The notes under the pieces: model-generated
What the model was told of the DNA's origin: nothing
The model's input: the letters and a program-made list of their open reading frames with translations, nothing else
The model's database searches: none
Assembly (NCBI GenBank): GCA_015178975.1
Contig: WHVD01000008.1
Location: forward strand, 1,302,001-1,366,000
Source: Hysterangium stoloniferum
Taxonomy: Eukaryota; Basidiomycota; Agaricomycetes; Hysterangiales; Hysterangiaceae
DNA length: 64,000 bases
Reading direction: 5' to 3'
Program-made: the position numbers and the translations under genes
In this document: one piece after another, positions 33,784 through 45,238 of the stretch
Position numbering within the stretch: position 1 is the first letter of the stretch
Layout of the letters: each line of letters starts with the position of its first letter

Positions 33784-36700
33784 ACAACTCTCTGGATTCC
33801 ATGCAGTTGGAGAGTTGCATTGAATCTCCTCGCACACCAGAAAATTGTCACCTTAACGCATCTGCCCTGTATGATCCTAATTCCTTGTTCATAAATCTTA
33901 CTTCAGAACCCCTCGGGAGTCTCACTTTTTGAGCTCTCATAGATTCAGGTTCAACCCATTGTTTTATAGATACAAGTTTTTCCCAAAAAATTCAGTTAAA
34001 AACCTATGCAATAGATCCGATTCTGCTCCGACTCTTTGATGGTACCTCAAACTCTGTAATCTTGCAAGCCTGCGAACTCCGACTTCGGTTCCCATGTGGA
34101 ACCTTTCAGACAGTTACATTTTTTGTAACACAGTTGGACCCGAGCTGCTCCGTGGTTCTAGGACATAACTGGCTCACCCGCTACAATCCATTGATTGATT
34201 GGGTATTGAGCAGTATCCATTTCCGAACCCCATCTACACCCGATACGACTGGTCCGTTTCTGCCTGTTTCAGAAAATATGGCCTCTACGGCACCTCCAGC
34301 CCCTGTGGCAAATCCGAGCTCTCCGCCGCCTGTCTCTCTAATAACACCACAGCTTTTATGAGAGCTATCAAGTTGGACGGCTCCCGAGCATTTACAGTCA
34401 ATCTTAAAGTTGACGAAGTCACTGGTCACTTTGCATCCCCGGTGACTGAACCGATCGCTTTGCATCCCCAGTGACCGAACTGATCGCAGATTTGGAAGGT
34501 GTTCCAGAAAAATACCATGAATTTGCAGATGTCTTCAGTAAACAAAAAGCCGATCGACTCGCCCCTCACAGGCCTTACGATTTAAAAATTGATATTGAAG
34601 ATGGTTCACATCCACCCCTAGGCCCAGTTTATCCTCTCTTGCAGTCTGAACTATCAGCTATCCGAGAGTTCTTGGACAAACATCTGGCTATAGGTTTTAT
34701 CCGACCCTCAAAGTCTCCTTATGGAGCCCCTGTCCTATTCATTTGAAAAAAAGACGGTTCCCTTCAGCTTTGCGTTGACTTTCGAGGACTAAATGTGATT
34801 ACTCGAAAAGATAAGTACCCGTTACCACTAATCTCCGATTTACTCAATGCCCCTCGGAAGGCCTGAATCTATACAAAGATAGACCTCAAGCACGCCTATC
34901 ATTTGGTTCAGATCGCCGAAGGCGATGAATGGAAAACGGCTTTTTGCACTCGCTATGGCTCCTTCAAATGGTTAGTGATGCCTTTCGGCCTCACCAACGC
35001 TCCGTCGGTCTTTCAACGTTTTATCAATGACATCTTTTCCGACCTTCTCAACATCTTTGTCATTGTGTACTTAGACGACATCCTCATATTCTCCAAAGAC
35101 CCTACACTTCATGATGAACACGTCCGTGAAGTTCTCCGAAGACTCCAAAAACATGGTCTTTTTGCGAATGGTAAAAAATGTTCTTTTGATGTTGACACAG
35201 TTGAATACTTAGGGTTTATGATGGGACCTGACAGTCTCCGCATGGACGACTCTAAAATTCAAGTCATTCAAGATTGGCTGGAACCCTGAAAGGTTAAAGA
35301 TATTCAGTCCTTTTTAGGCTTTGCCAATTTTTATCGTCGTTTCATTCACAACTACTCAAAATTACTGTTCCGCTCACTCATCTTACTTGCAAAGACGCCC
35401 TGTGGAATTTCTCCAAAGAATGCCGAATGGCATTCCAGGAATTGAAAAGTGCATTTACATCTGCCCCTATTTTGTCACACTGGAAGCCCAACATTCAACT
35501 CATTGTGGAAACTGATGCCTCAGACTATGCGCTTGCTGCGATATTGTCCATTCTGGACACCGATGGTGAAGTACACCCAGTAGCCTTTCTGTCTCATACG
35601 TTTTCGGTGCCCGAACCCAACTATGATGTTCATGATAAGAACTACTTGCAATATTTGAAGCGTTCAAGACATGGCGACATTATTTGGAGGGATCGGCCCA
35701 CCCGATAGATGTTATTACTGACCACAAAAATTTAGTTTACTTTTCAACCACGAAACTTCTCACCTGTCGACAAGCTCGTTGGTCTGAATACCTCTCTGCT
35801 TTCAACATGGTAATTCGCTTCCGTCCCAGCCACCTTGGTGGAAAACCCAATGCTATGACTAGACGATGGGACGTCTATCCTAAAGAGGGGAGTAGCGACT
35901 ATGCCACAGTTAATCCGCATAATTTCAAGCCTATGTTTTCATCGGAACAACTGTCTGTGTCTATCCGAGCCACTTACCTCATTCATCCAGTCTTGCGAAG
36001 TGTTATCCTTATGGATACCGAAAAGTTACATCAAGATATACTATCGGCAATTCCATTAGACCCAGTCACCAAAGCACACCTCGATAACCTGTCCAACCCC
36101 GATCAACCCCGATGGTCATTAGACTCACAAGGTTTCATTAGAGTTGACAATCACATTTATGTACCGGATTCCGACACCCTTTGGCTGCGAATCCTACAAC
36201 ATAAGCATGACCACCCAATCTCGGGACATTTCGGCCTCAATAAGACCCTCTCACTCATTAGAAGAGAATATACATGGCCCGGCATCCGAGATTTTGTTAA
36301 GCACTATTGTAAATCTTGTACTATGTGTTTATGCTCTAAATCACAGTGACACAAAACATATGGCCTACTCAAACAATTACCGATACTGGAAAAACCTTGG
36401 AACTCAATTTCTATGGATTTCATCAAGCACCTACCACTGTACAGTTAGCCGAATTATTCGTCACCCACGTATTTTCCAAGCATGGCGTTCCATCGCATGT
36501 CACATCTGATCGCGGATCCGAGTTTGTCTCTCACTTTTTTAGGTCACTCAGAAAAGCACTAGACATGAAATTACATTTCACTTCGGGATATCACCCAGAA
36601 GGTGACGGCCAAACCGAACACATGAATCAAACTTTGGAACAGTACATCCATGTCTATTGTAACTACCAACAAGACAATTGGAAATCACTACTACTGCTAG

Positions 36701-37407
36701 CTGAATTCGCATATAACAATGCACTGAACGCCACTACTGGCATTTCACCTTTCTTTGCAAACAAAGGCTACAACCCCAACATCACAATCCACCCGGAACG
36801 CGATCTCGCATCTGCCCGTGCTCAAGACTTTGTTACAAACCTTGACGAGCTACATCAAGAACTTCGTAAAACTATTGCAATGGCTCAAGAATGATACTAA
36901 TGGTCTGCGGATAAGAACCGACTTCCGCCTCCTGATTTCAAGATCAGAGACCAAGTATTCGTTAAAGCCAAGTTTTTCTGAACTACTAGACCCTCTAAGA
37001 AGCTCTCTGAAAAATATTTAGGTCCTTTTGAAGTTATAGCACAAGCCGGCACGCTTTCATGGACACTTCGGCTCCCTGACAACATGTGTGCAGTGCACCC
37101 AGTATTTCATGTATCCATGTTAGAACCTTGTGTTGCTAGCAGTATACCGGATCGCATACAACTACCACCTCCACCTGTGATCATTGATGGAGAACCCGAA
37201 TTCGAGATATCAGAGATCCTAGACTCAAAAATTGATAATCGCTGACGCTCATGCAAATTACTTTATTTGGTTAAATGGGCTGGCTATGAAGGTACAGATG
37301 AAGAAACTTCATGGATCCTAGCTACAGAGCTCGGTAATGCCTCGGAAATCGTTTTAGGGTTTCACCAAGCCTATCCGAATAAACCCGGTCCTCTAAATTC
37401 TTTATAA
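33784..37407 (+). pseudogene. Chromovirus pol (protease, RT, RNase H, integrase, chromodomain)
   Basis: Protease active site at about 33940 (ALIDSGSTHCFID). RT at 34530-35290 with [42 protein letters not shown] and the catalytic [12 protein letters not shown]. RNase H from 35480 (IVETDASDYALAAIL) after a frameshift near 35355. Integrase: [12 protein letters not shown] and [13 protein letters not shown], then the core with TSDRGSEFVS and GYHPEGDGQTEHMNQ. The chromodomain at 37255-37400 reads LLYLVKWAGYEGTDEETSW. In-frame TGA codons at 33930, 34744, 34864, 35287, 36347, 36892, 36979 and 37243 mostly stand where Arg is expected. About 87 bp of the integrase core, with the first catalytic Asp, are missing near 36435 relative to the outer copy. 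Confidence 0.88.
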
Positions 37408-37495
37408 GTCTCTCATGCAGTATCTGACCTTTTCCCGACTATGCCTGATGTTTTCACGCTTTGTTTGTTTTTGTTTTAAAATCATTATATTTTTA

Positions 37496-38481
37496 CTACC
37501 TAAAGGTTTCCTCCACAACCTCTCCTTCCTCCCCGGCTTCTGAACCTCCTCCCTTACCGACAGCCACTGATACTGCTCCACCGACCTTTTCCGATACCCC
37601 AATCTCGTGCCCAACCCCATCGCAACTCGAGACTTCTAAATACTGCTCAAGTTGACCTCCAAGGGACTGGATAATGCTGGTCTGCTTCTCCAGCTCGATG
37701 CCCAAAAGTCACAACTGTTCGGTCATGAGCCCTTGTTGTCGCAGTGTCTCGAATAGGAACCTTGTCATCTCCGAGAAGTAAGTCCGCATAAGGTGGTTTT
37801 GCTCTTCCAGAGCATCGGCCTGTCACTCCTGGAACGATCTGTCGGCCCCCGGGAAGACACATCCAAGCTTCTGATCGGCACACTCTTGACAAGTGCAGCC
37901 CCGACCATTGGCCCGAGGATGGCAAGTTCGACCCTGTTTCATGCACCAGTTGCACTTAGGGTCATTTTCAGGCCCCGCCTTTGGGGCTGCTTTTGTTTCT
38001 AAATAAAATAAAAAAATTATTAGAAAAGTTTTTATTTAGGAAACCAAACCCACCTTGGGGCTCAACGGCCCCAGTGCATCCTCCTCGTCCTCCTCTTCGT
38101 CATCAGACTCCGAAGGCGTCGCAGCCTTGTGCTGAAAAAAATATATATATAAGTCAGCAGGGTTCGCAAAAGATACCAAAGCTTTCCCTCCCACTTCTTC
38201 TTTGCCACCTCCTCTCATGCCCAATCGGCCTCCTGCTGCTTTTTCTTCGCAAGTACTGCATCCCAGTGCTTGCACGCAGCCTCCTCTGCTGCCAGCTTTT
38301 TCTCCTTGGCCTTGATGGCCGCCAACTCCTCTCTCTCCTTCCACTCCTCCTCTTCACACGCCTTCCGTTTTCCCTCGAGTATGCGATGACGTTCCTGCAC
38401 GTTAGCTGGTCCACTTGGGACCGACATAGGGGTGACCGTTAACCAAACCGGGAAGGGTTTCGACCCCGAACCTATGGTCAT
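37496..38481 (-). pseudogene. Antisense gene in chromovirus: coiled coil plus Zn2Cys6-like cluster
   Basis: Runs opposite to gag-pol, from 173 bp inside the 3' LTR back to just past the pol stop. A TATA-like box (38532-38538) precedes the ATG at 38481. Exon 1 codes for a short N-terminus and an Ala/Glu/Lys-rich coiled coil (EREELAAIKAKEKKLAAEEA). Exon 2 (38050-38131) is acidic and ends GPLSPKV. A 51-nt intron (37999-38049) precedes exon 3 (37496-37998). Exon 3 carries cysteines spaced CX2CX6CX10CX2CX6C (CNWC, RTC, CTCQEC, LGC), the spacing of a fungal Zn(II)2Cys6 DNA-binding cluster. A second helix-rich region follows (LEEQNHLMRTYFSEMTRFLF). Three in-frame TGA codons and an unclear first-intron donor suggest a recently dead copy. 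Function unknown; a regulatory or DNA-binding role is inference. Confidence 0.72.
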
Positions 38482-38531
38482 GGTGGTGGAGGGAAGAGAA
38501 GTGGAAATTCAAGTGGCAGGACCCCTCGAAT

Positions 38532-38538
38532 TTTTATA
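38532..38538 (-). promoter_or_regulatory. TATA-like box of antisense gene
   Basis: TATAAAA on the minus strand, about 50 nt before the ATG at 38481, between that ATG and the 3' LTR. Confidence 0.45.
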
Positions 38539-38654
38539 TGTAATTTTTGCCAAGTCACATGATGTTTTGACACACCCAACCGTACCCAACGAGCTTTTAC
38601 GTATGGGATCTAAATTTTCGGCCTCCTTGGGATTTTGGCCAAAAGGGGAGATAC

Positions 38655-39394
38655 TGTTATGACCGTGTCACAACCCTATCGGTCCCCAAGGTTATTGCCA
38701 CTTATTGACGATTCAAGTTACTACTCAAGTTACCACATCGGAAACCATCGGCTCCCGAAGCTGATGTATGCTTTTGCGATGATCAAATTCCGTTTACACC
38801 CACATCAAAATATACTTGTACTATCTGGTTAAACTTTTGATACGTCCCTTTTATTATCATGATCCATTCTATCCTATGTTTCACATATGTCTATCTATAT
38901 TTGTAGTCCTCGAACTATTTCCTTTTTCCATAATTCTGCTCTCGGATATCTCTTCGGCCCCTGAACTAATCATAAACTTCCCGTTCCTAGTCAAGCTTAT
39001 TGTTAATACCATTTTCCGCCTTTCTCCCTGTTAGTATTTTCTAGACGCCTGTTACTTGTATATGAGCCCGCTGTAGTTGTAGTTACTAGGCAATCAGAAT
39101 ATCGACTCAGAATACCCTCATAAGTCTGTAACAGTCTCATACTAAGGATCCCCTCATCCGCCTTCGCATGCACTCGCCCACTCCTGGCCCTGACCCCTTG
39201 GCCCAACACTCGACTTGTCCTTCGGTCCCGATCGGTATCTTACTGAAAGGAACTCTTTAGGATTAGTCTTTGCCCATCTGAAATTTAAGGACACACTATG
39301 GATATTTGTGAGGGTGCAGCACATAAGCTGAAGCCAAGTCCTTCCGATCGGTCCCTGTCGGCCACCAACATTAGTCAGTTTTCAGTTCTTAACA
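38655..39394 (+). repeat. 3' LTR of the chromovirus
   Basis: 740 bp, starts TGTTATGACC and ends TTCTTAACA, preceded by a purine tract. It is followed by the target duplication GATGA and then by the continuation of the outer element. Confidence 0.9.
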
Positions 39395-39399
39395 GATGA

Positions 39400-40699
39400 C
39401 TGCATTTATGTCCTGGACTCTGACACTCTCTGACTTAGAGTTCTGCAACATAATCACAACCACCAAATCTCGGGACATTTTGGACTCAATAAGACTCTTG
39501 TGCTCATTCACAGAGAATATACATGGCCTGGACTCTGAGATTTCACTAAGCATTATTGTAAATCTTGCACAACCTGCTTATGCTCCAAATCCCAGCATCA
39601 CAAACTGCATGGCCTACTCAAACAACTACCGATACCAGAAAAGCCATAGAACTCCATATCAATGGATTTCATCAAACACCTACTGGCATCCAAAGGCTAT
39701 ACTGCAATCCTGGTTGTTGTGGATTGGCTTTCCAAGCAAAGTATTTTCATTCCCACATATGACACAATAACATCCATACAGTTGGCAGAACTATTTGTCA
39801 CTCATCTATCTTCCAAGCACAGAATCCCATCACATGTCACATCCAATCACGGATCTGAGTTTGTCTCCATTTCTTTCGGTCCCTCAGAAAAGCACTTGAC
39901 ATGAAACTTCATTTCACCTCTGGATATCACCTGGAAGGCAACAGACACACTGAGTGCACAAATCAAACATTGGAACAATACATTCACATCTATTGTAATT
40001 ATCAACAAGACAATTGGACATCACTACTACTGCTTGCCGAATTCACATATAACAATGCCCTGAATGCCACTACTGGCATTTTGCCTTTCTTTGAAAATCA
40101 CAGAATGTGATCTCGCATCTGCCCATGCAAATCTTGATGAGCTTCACCAGGAACTCCAAAAAAACATTGCATCAGCTCAAGAATGGTATCAACATTCTGC
40201 AGACAAAAATCAGCTTCTGCCTCCTGACTACAAGATTGGCGACTGAGTCTTCATGAAAGCTGAGTTTTTCCAAACTACTAGACCATCTAAAGAGCTTGCT
40301 GAAAAGTTTTTAGGACCTTTTGAGATTATAGCACAAGCTGGAACAGTGTCATATACCCTTTGGCTTCCTGACAACATGTGAGCAGTACACCCAGTTTTCC
40401 ACATTTCCATGTTAGAACTACATGTTTCTAACACTATACTGGACTGCATACAACCTCCTCCACCACCTATTACCATTGACAGAGTACCCAAGTTTGAAGT
40501 ATCAGAAATCCTTGATTCAAAAATTGACAATCACAGATGTACTTGCAAACTACTCTACTTGGTTATATGGACTGGTTATGAAGGCACAGATGAAGAAACT
40601 TCATGGATCCTTGTCACAGAACTTGGAAATGCCTCAGAATTGGTTATAGATTTTCATCATGCATATCTGAACACACTTGGGCCATTAAGCTCCTTTTAA
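39400..40699 (+). pseudogene. Outer chromovirus integrase and chromodomain
   Basis: Continues exactly where 31706 stops. H2C2 region near 39440-39590, then a core fragment that keeps the segment missing from the inner copy (GYTAILVVVDWLSKQSIFIP, with the first catalytic Asp). It continues SNHGSEFVS, HTECTNQTLEQYIHIYCNYQ and LLLAEFTYNNALNATTG. The chromodomain near 40545-40690 reads LLYLVIWTGYEGTDEETSW. Frameshifts and stops break it; the changes from the inner copy are mostly CG to TG or CA. Confidence 0.8.
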
Positions 40700-40825
40700 A
40701 AATAAAAACCCCTCAGACCCCCATCCATTTCCAATTTTTTGTACTTTTCAAGTCATTGTTCTCACTTATGTTTTCCGACATTGTCTGAGTAAAACCAAAT
40801 GATTATTTCAATACCCAATAACTAA

Positions 40826-41641
40826 TCATAACATCTCAACTCCCCCTTCAATCTCCTGCACCTCAGCCTCCACTCTACCCTGAGAACCATCAGCCCCTGA
40901 CACATCCTCTGATTCCCAGACCTCCAAGCCCCACTCTCGAGATGTCATTTCTAAGTATGTCTGGAATTGGGCCCTCACATGACCCATCCTCTCAGATCCC
41001 ATGGACCTCTGATAACAGTAGTTGGTGCTCCTCTTCCTGCACCAGCATGGACACCTTTCACAGGCAGTTCTGTTCCTCCAGAGCCTCGGTAAGCCACTCG
41101 ATGAGGGCATTGGTGACTCCATTGGACCCCAGCCACATGCTAATTTGGAAGAAGTGCACTTGTAACAAGTATGCCCCACCCCTTTGGTTTGTGGCATGGT
41201 TGCTTGCATGCGACACACCAATTGCACTTGGGAATGTTTTTAAACCCCATTTCGAGTGTCTGCTTGTATTTCTGTCAAAATGTTAGTCAACAGAAGACCA
41301 ACCAACTCCATACACACCTTTGAGCTAGGAGAGCCCACCTCATCCTCTTCACCTTACACTGGTAGCTGTTAGAAGCTTCGGAAACCTGAGTCAAACAAAT
41401 CACTCACCTTCCATCCTTCCCTCTTTTTCTTCAACCTCTCAACTTCTGCTGCTGCCTCCCTTGCCTTCTGCTCAGCCTCTTCGACCTCAGCAACCCTCAG
41501 TACCTCTGCCACCACCCATTCTTCCTTCTCACACAGCAACCAGTGCTGTTCCATCCATCATTGCATTTCCTCAAGTCCCAGAATTCCACTGGAACCCACA
41601 TCAGTTTTCTTTTGGAATGTAGGTGTGGGTTTAGGAGCCAT
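40826..41641 (-). pseudogene. Antisense gene of the outer chromovirus
   Basis: Same place and orientation as 37496-38481: the ATG at 41641 (MAPKPTPTFQKKTDVG) is 187 bp inside the 3' LTR. Exon 1 (41408-41641) is a Glu/Ala-rich coiled coil (EQKAREAAAEVERLKKKREG) ending at a GTGAGT donor, with one TGA where Arg would fit. The distal exon, in changing frames, shows PKCNWCVACKQPC and then TCYKCTSSKLACGWG, matching the cysteine pattern of the inner copy. Several frameshifts. Confidence 0.62.
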
Positions 41642-41828
41642 TGGGGGGGTGGAAATGGTAATAAAGAGAAATAGAAAAGTGTTTTTTTCTCTTATGTACA
41701 TATAATTCTTGATTAAACTGCCAGGTCACCTGACACTTTGACACATACCCAGGTTACCAACTAATTTTGATATATATGTAAAAGCACTTTTTCGGCCTCC
41801 TTGGGAACTCAGCCAAATGGAGAGGTAC

Positions 41829-42133
41829 TGTTACAACCTGTGCTTGGGGAGGACCTCCAAGTCACCTAACATTGCCCCACATTCTCGGATACTCATCAGA
41901 TACTGAACTTCCTTTTTAAGCCATCTTCTTGTGTCCCAAATAGTACATCTGTATGTTCCAAATATGTCATGTCTTTTCATCCCAATATGTATTCTCCAAA
42001 CCTTGGAAACTTGTACCTGTCATATTCCTGATTAAGTAACAGCCTTGTTCTGTTTTCAGTAGTCAATTAATTTATTCCCATCATTGGCCCTCCAACTAGA
42101 GCATTCTCCCTCCTCCAGGCTTAGATCTTAACA
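41829..42133 (+). repeat. 3' LTR of the outer chromovirus
   Basis: Follows a purine tract (AATGGAGAGGTAC), starts TGTTACAACC and ends TCTTAACA, 305 bp. The body differs from the inner LTR, so the two belong to related but distinct families. The end abuts a copia-like LTR at 42134. Confidence 0.6.
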
Positions 42134-44141
42134 TAGCAGAAGACCCTCACAACCATGCAGGGAGCTCTATTTGCATGTAGCCAAGTGCTATATAAACTAA
42201 AAGAACAATGGAATACTAGAAAGGGAAGACAATGGGAACAGTGGAAATGCTAAAATATGTAATAAGGGGAATAATGGATAAACAAACAAAGGGAACTTGG
42301 AAGAGTGACATAAGCTTGGATGATGCTTGAAATCTAACACCCCCCCATGAGTTCATACAAGTGAGAAAAGGGAATTACCAAATATAATCACAAATACATC
42401 CTCCTCAAAATAAGAAAATATCTGTATGCACCCCCACAAATCATACAAGGATTAAAATACTCCTTCACTTTTGGAATCACTGTCACTATTTGTGAAGTGT
42501 CAGGCTCATGGGTGGGTCTCTGAGGGAAACCCATGGAAGTTCTGGGGAAGGACTTGGCTTCAGCTTATGTGCTGTGCCCTCACAAGACCACATTGTCCAA
42601 CTTCAGACAGGAGCAGACAGGAAACCCATGGGTTCTGAGAATACACTGAGGCAGATACTAAGTCAAAGCTAAGTTGATTTTCTGATCAGATTGTAAGTAC
42701 AGGTAGTAGCTAGTAGATTATTTATCCAGAGATACAAAAGAACATAACAGGCATACAATAAGACAATAAACCAGATGTCAAATGGGCAAGGATGGATTGG
42801 GAACAAGGGGTCTGGGATGTCTGGGTGGAGTCCAGTGGCTAGTTTGTGTGATATAGAGTCAAATACCTATAGGATGGGTTCTGGGTCCTGGCAGGTTATC
42901 CAGTCCTAATACTATTGCTCATAATAGCCAATGCAGCACCAAAGTTTTTATGCTTGTTTGTTTCTTCTCCTTCTCCTTTAAGTAGGCCAATCTCTCTGGA
43001 CACTCTGACTTGTAGTGCCCAGTCCCATCACACCAGAAACACATATGATCCAAAGGCACAGCCTTCACATTGCTGCCTTCAAAACATCATCCATCACCAT
43101 GGGAGCTGGAAACAATCATTGCCTCTTCCTTGGCCTCACCTTGACATCAGTATGCTTTCCAGATTCCTGATGGGCTTCCTCATTAAGAAGGTGAGTAATG
43201 ACATGATCCAGTGTCAGCAACTCTGTTGCAGTAGCATCAAAGTTAATTATGACTGCATCATAAACTGTCAGAAGTCCCATAATCAGTGCGAGAGTTACAT
43301 ATATCTTGCTCCAAACTCTCAATCCCAGCTTTCTGCAATCTGAAGGACAATCCCTTCACCATTCCAATCCATGTCTGCATTGACAAATCTGTTGTTTTCT
43401 TCATTGTCAAGAATTTGCAGCATAGTGTGAGACTAGTAGCAAAACCAGCAGCATGGTGAACACACTCCAATGTCAACCAAATTTCCCTTGGATCCTGAGA
43501 GTGCATCTGCAATGGCTGCCCATCATTGACTAGCAATATCATTTCTGCCTGAGCCTCTTCCATTTTATCTTGATCTCCGGCTTTCAACTCATCATCACTA
43601 GCTGACTTCCCCTGCTCTGGCACTGGTGCCACAACATTAACCACTCTCCAAAGTTTCCTTCTGATTAAATAGGCTTCCATTCTTACAGCCCATTCTGCAT
43701 AGTTTGTGTCATTGAGGCATGGGAAATGGATGGTCATAGTTTCAGACATTGGGAATAAAATGTGTAGATATCTTCTTCAGTTCTTCAAATTTTAGTCGAA
43801 ATCAAAGTTCTCTTGGGCCTCTACAGCTTGAAGGTGCTACAACCATTAAGACCAAGCAAGTTGGAATGTCATGAAGGAGAATGGAGGGTATGCAGTGCAA
43901 TTGTGTTGAAATATGTGTGTCTCTATCACATACTCAGGTAGCAGAAGACCCTTGCAATTGCACAGGGAACTCTATTCACATGTAGCCACACATATAAACT
44001 AGAAGAACAATAGAATACTAGAAAGGGAAGACAATGGGAACAGTGGAAATGCTAAAATATGCAATAAGGGGAACAATGGATAAATGAACAAAGGGAACTT
44101 GGAAGAGTGACATGAGCTTGGATGATACTCAAAATCTAACA
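42134..44141 (-). mobile_element. Copia-like element remnant (gag only), minus strand
   Basis: Direct repeats at 42134-42339 and 43939-44141 (about 205 bp, about 90% identical by eye) start on the minus strand with TGTTAGATTT and share CTAGAAAGGGAAGACAATGG. Between them lie a copia-type gag on the minus strand and a second LTR-like stretch at about 42480-42905. Pol is absent. No target duplication was seen. Confidence 0.6.
43116..43749 (-). pseudogene. Copia-type gag polyprotein (UBN2 type), partial
   Basis: The minus-strand ORF starting at 43749 reads MSETMTIHFPCLNDTNYAEW, then RMEAYLIRRKLWRVV, PREIWLTLECVH and LSMQTWIGMVKGLSFRLQKA. This is the N-terminal retrotransposon gag of Ty1/copia elements, whose usual features are a WxxWxxxM-like start and an LxxLF-type helix set. 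A frame change near 43260 continues in the 43116-43322 frame (NFDATATELLTLDHVITHLL). The zinc knuckle and pol are missing. Confidence 0.7.
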
Positions 44142-45238
44142 CCTGGAGTTCCATGGAGTTCTGGACATTGAGCAGGCACAATGAGCAAAGAAGTAGGTTA
44201 GACTAATCAAAGACTAATTTGAGATACAAACTGGGGAGGTAAGTACATGACTATGTATCACAACTATCACAAAACATCAAAACATACAAGATCAATTTTG
44301 ATAACTCTTTGACTCAACTTCAACAAACCTTTGACTCAACAAACATTCCACTTTATTCGACAACTTTGACTAATCTTCAACTTGTCTCATTTCAATGTCA
44401 TGAATAATTTCATTCTTAAGTCAAAAAATAATCATAGGTAAATGATGAAAGGCATAAAAGGACAATGATAAGAGCAAGGGAAGTCAGTTGGAAAATCTCA
44501 ACCTCATCTGTATATTAGTAATTGTATCAATAATCTGAGTCTCATATAATCATAACACTTTGACATTTTATGTATCTGTGAGCCTTTGCATCTGGTATTT
44601 GCTTCTCACTTCATCAACAGGACAAATTTATACTTCATTGAATAATGCTTCTCAACTCAATTTAATAGAATATTATTTGATTAGTATTTGACTTTATTGA
44701 GAAACATCTGATTCATGTCACTATGGAAGACTATAGTTGTTCCAATTATTGTATTACAAATCTGAAAGCATAATAAAACACATTTGGAAATGTTTCCAAT
44801 CAAGCATATAATAATAAGTCAGATAAATGAGGAACAAGAATGGGGGAATCAGGGAATAAGGGCAGGAACAATAAACAATAAACAAACAAATGAACATTTG
44901 TCAATCACTCAATTACTAAATGTGAGATGAAGGAATCAAGTCAGAATATCCATGGGATATCTGATATTATCCATAAATGGATTACTGAAGCATCTATAGG
45001 AACACTGGGAGTCCAGCCAGAGTCCAGGTTGGAAAATGACCAAGGACACTTGGAGATGCTAGCTGGGAAAGGGTGGAGTCCAATGGGTTCCAGGCCATAT
45101 CATAAAATGTCTAGTTATGAGCAGAATATCTAACTGGGGACTGAGGTTAAGGGTACTTGAGAGATGAGGGTCAGGTTCCAGTGGATTCCTGATATTGTAT
45201 CTGGAAAATACTCTGTGGAGTTCCTGGGAATAGATCTT
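44142..45238. other. AT-rich transposon debris
   Basis: No gene. The part at 45000-45200 has GTGGAGTCCAATGG-type segments like 19990-20360 and 42780-42900, so it is probably an LTR relic. Confidence 0.4.

Larger units (their letters stand above)
31707..39394 (+). mobile_element. Near full-length chromovirus (Ty3/gypsy with chromodomain)
   Basis: 7688 bp, with LTRs of 738 and 740 bp that begin TGTTA and end TAACA, and a 5-bp target duplication GATGA (31702-31706, 39395-39399). Order: LTR, gag with zinc knuckle, protease, RT, RNase H, integrase, chromodomain, an antisense gene, polypurine tract (AAAAGGGGAGATAC), LTR. About a dozen stop codons (nearly all TGA), two or more frameshifts and a deletion in integrase make it inactive. 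Confidence 0.92.
29505..42133 (+). mobile_element. Older chromovirus (Ty3/gypsy), split by two later insertions
   Basis: Left pieces: the end of RT and RNase H at 29505-30063 (HSWKPD-type segment, IVETDALDYVLAAILSILGT), and an integrase N-terminal spacer at 31449-31706. Right pieces: integrase and chromodomain at 39400-40699, an antisense gene at 40826-41641, and a 3' LTR at 41829-42133. The left LTR, gag and most of RT are missing. Insertions are a solo LTR (30064-31448) and the full-length chromovirus (31707-39394). The sequence is strongly CpG-poor compared with the inner element, with TG or CA at most positions where the inner copy has CG. Confidence 0.75.

Noticed and set aside
33640..37245. 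Recoding of TGA as an amino acid in the chromovirus
   Set aside because: TGA is used as stop by host genes nearby, frameshifts are also present, and the Arg positions fit CGA to TGA decay.
33640..37245. RIP (CpA-directed) as the cause of the stops
   Set aside because: TAG and TAA, the usual products of CpA changes at Gln and Trp codons, are almost absent in this element.
37402..37620. Minus-strand ORF just after pol
   Set aside because: Overlaps the antisense gene end in another frame with no motif.
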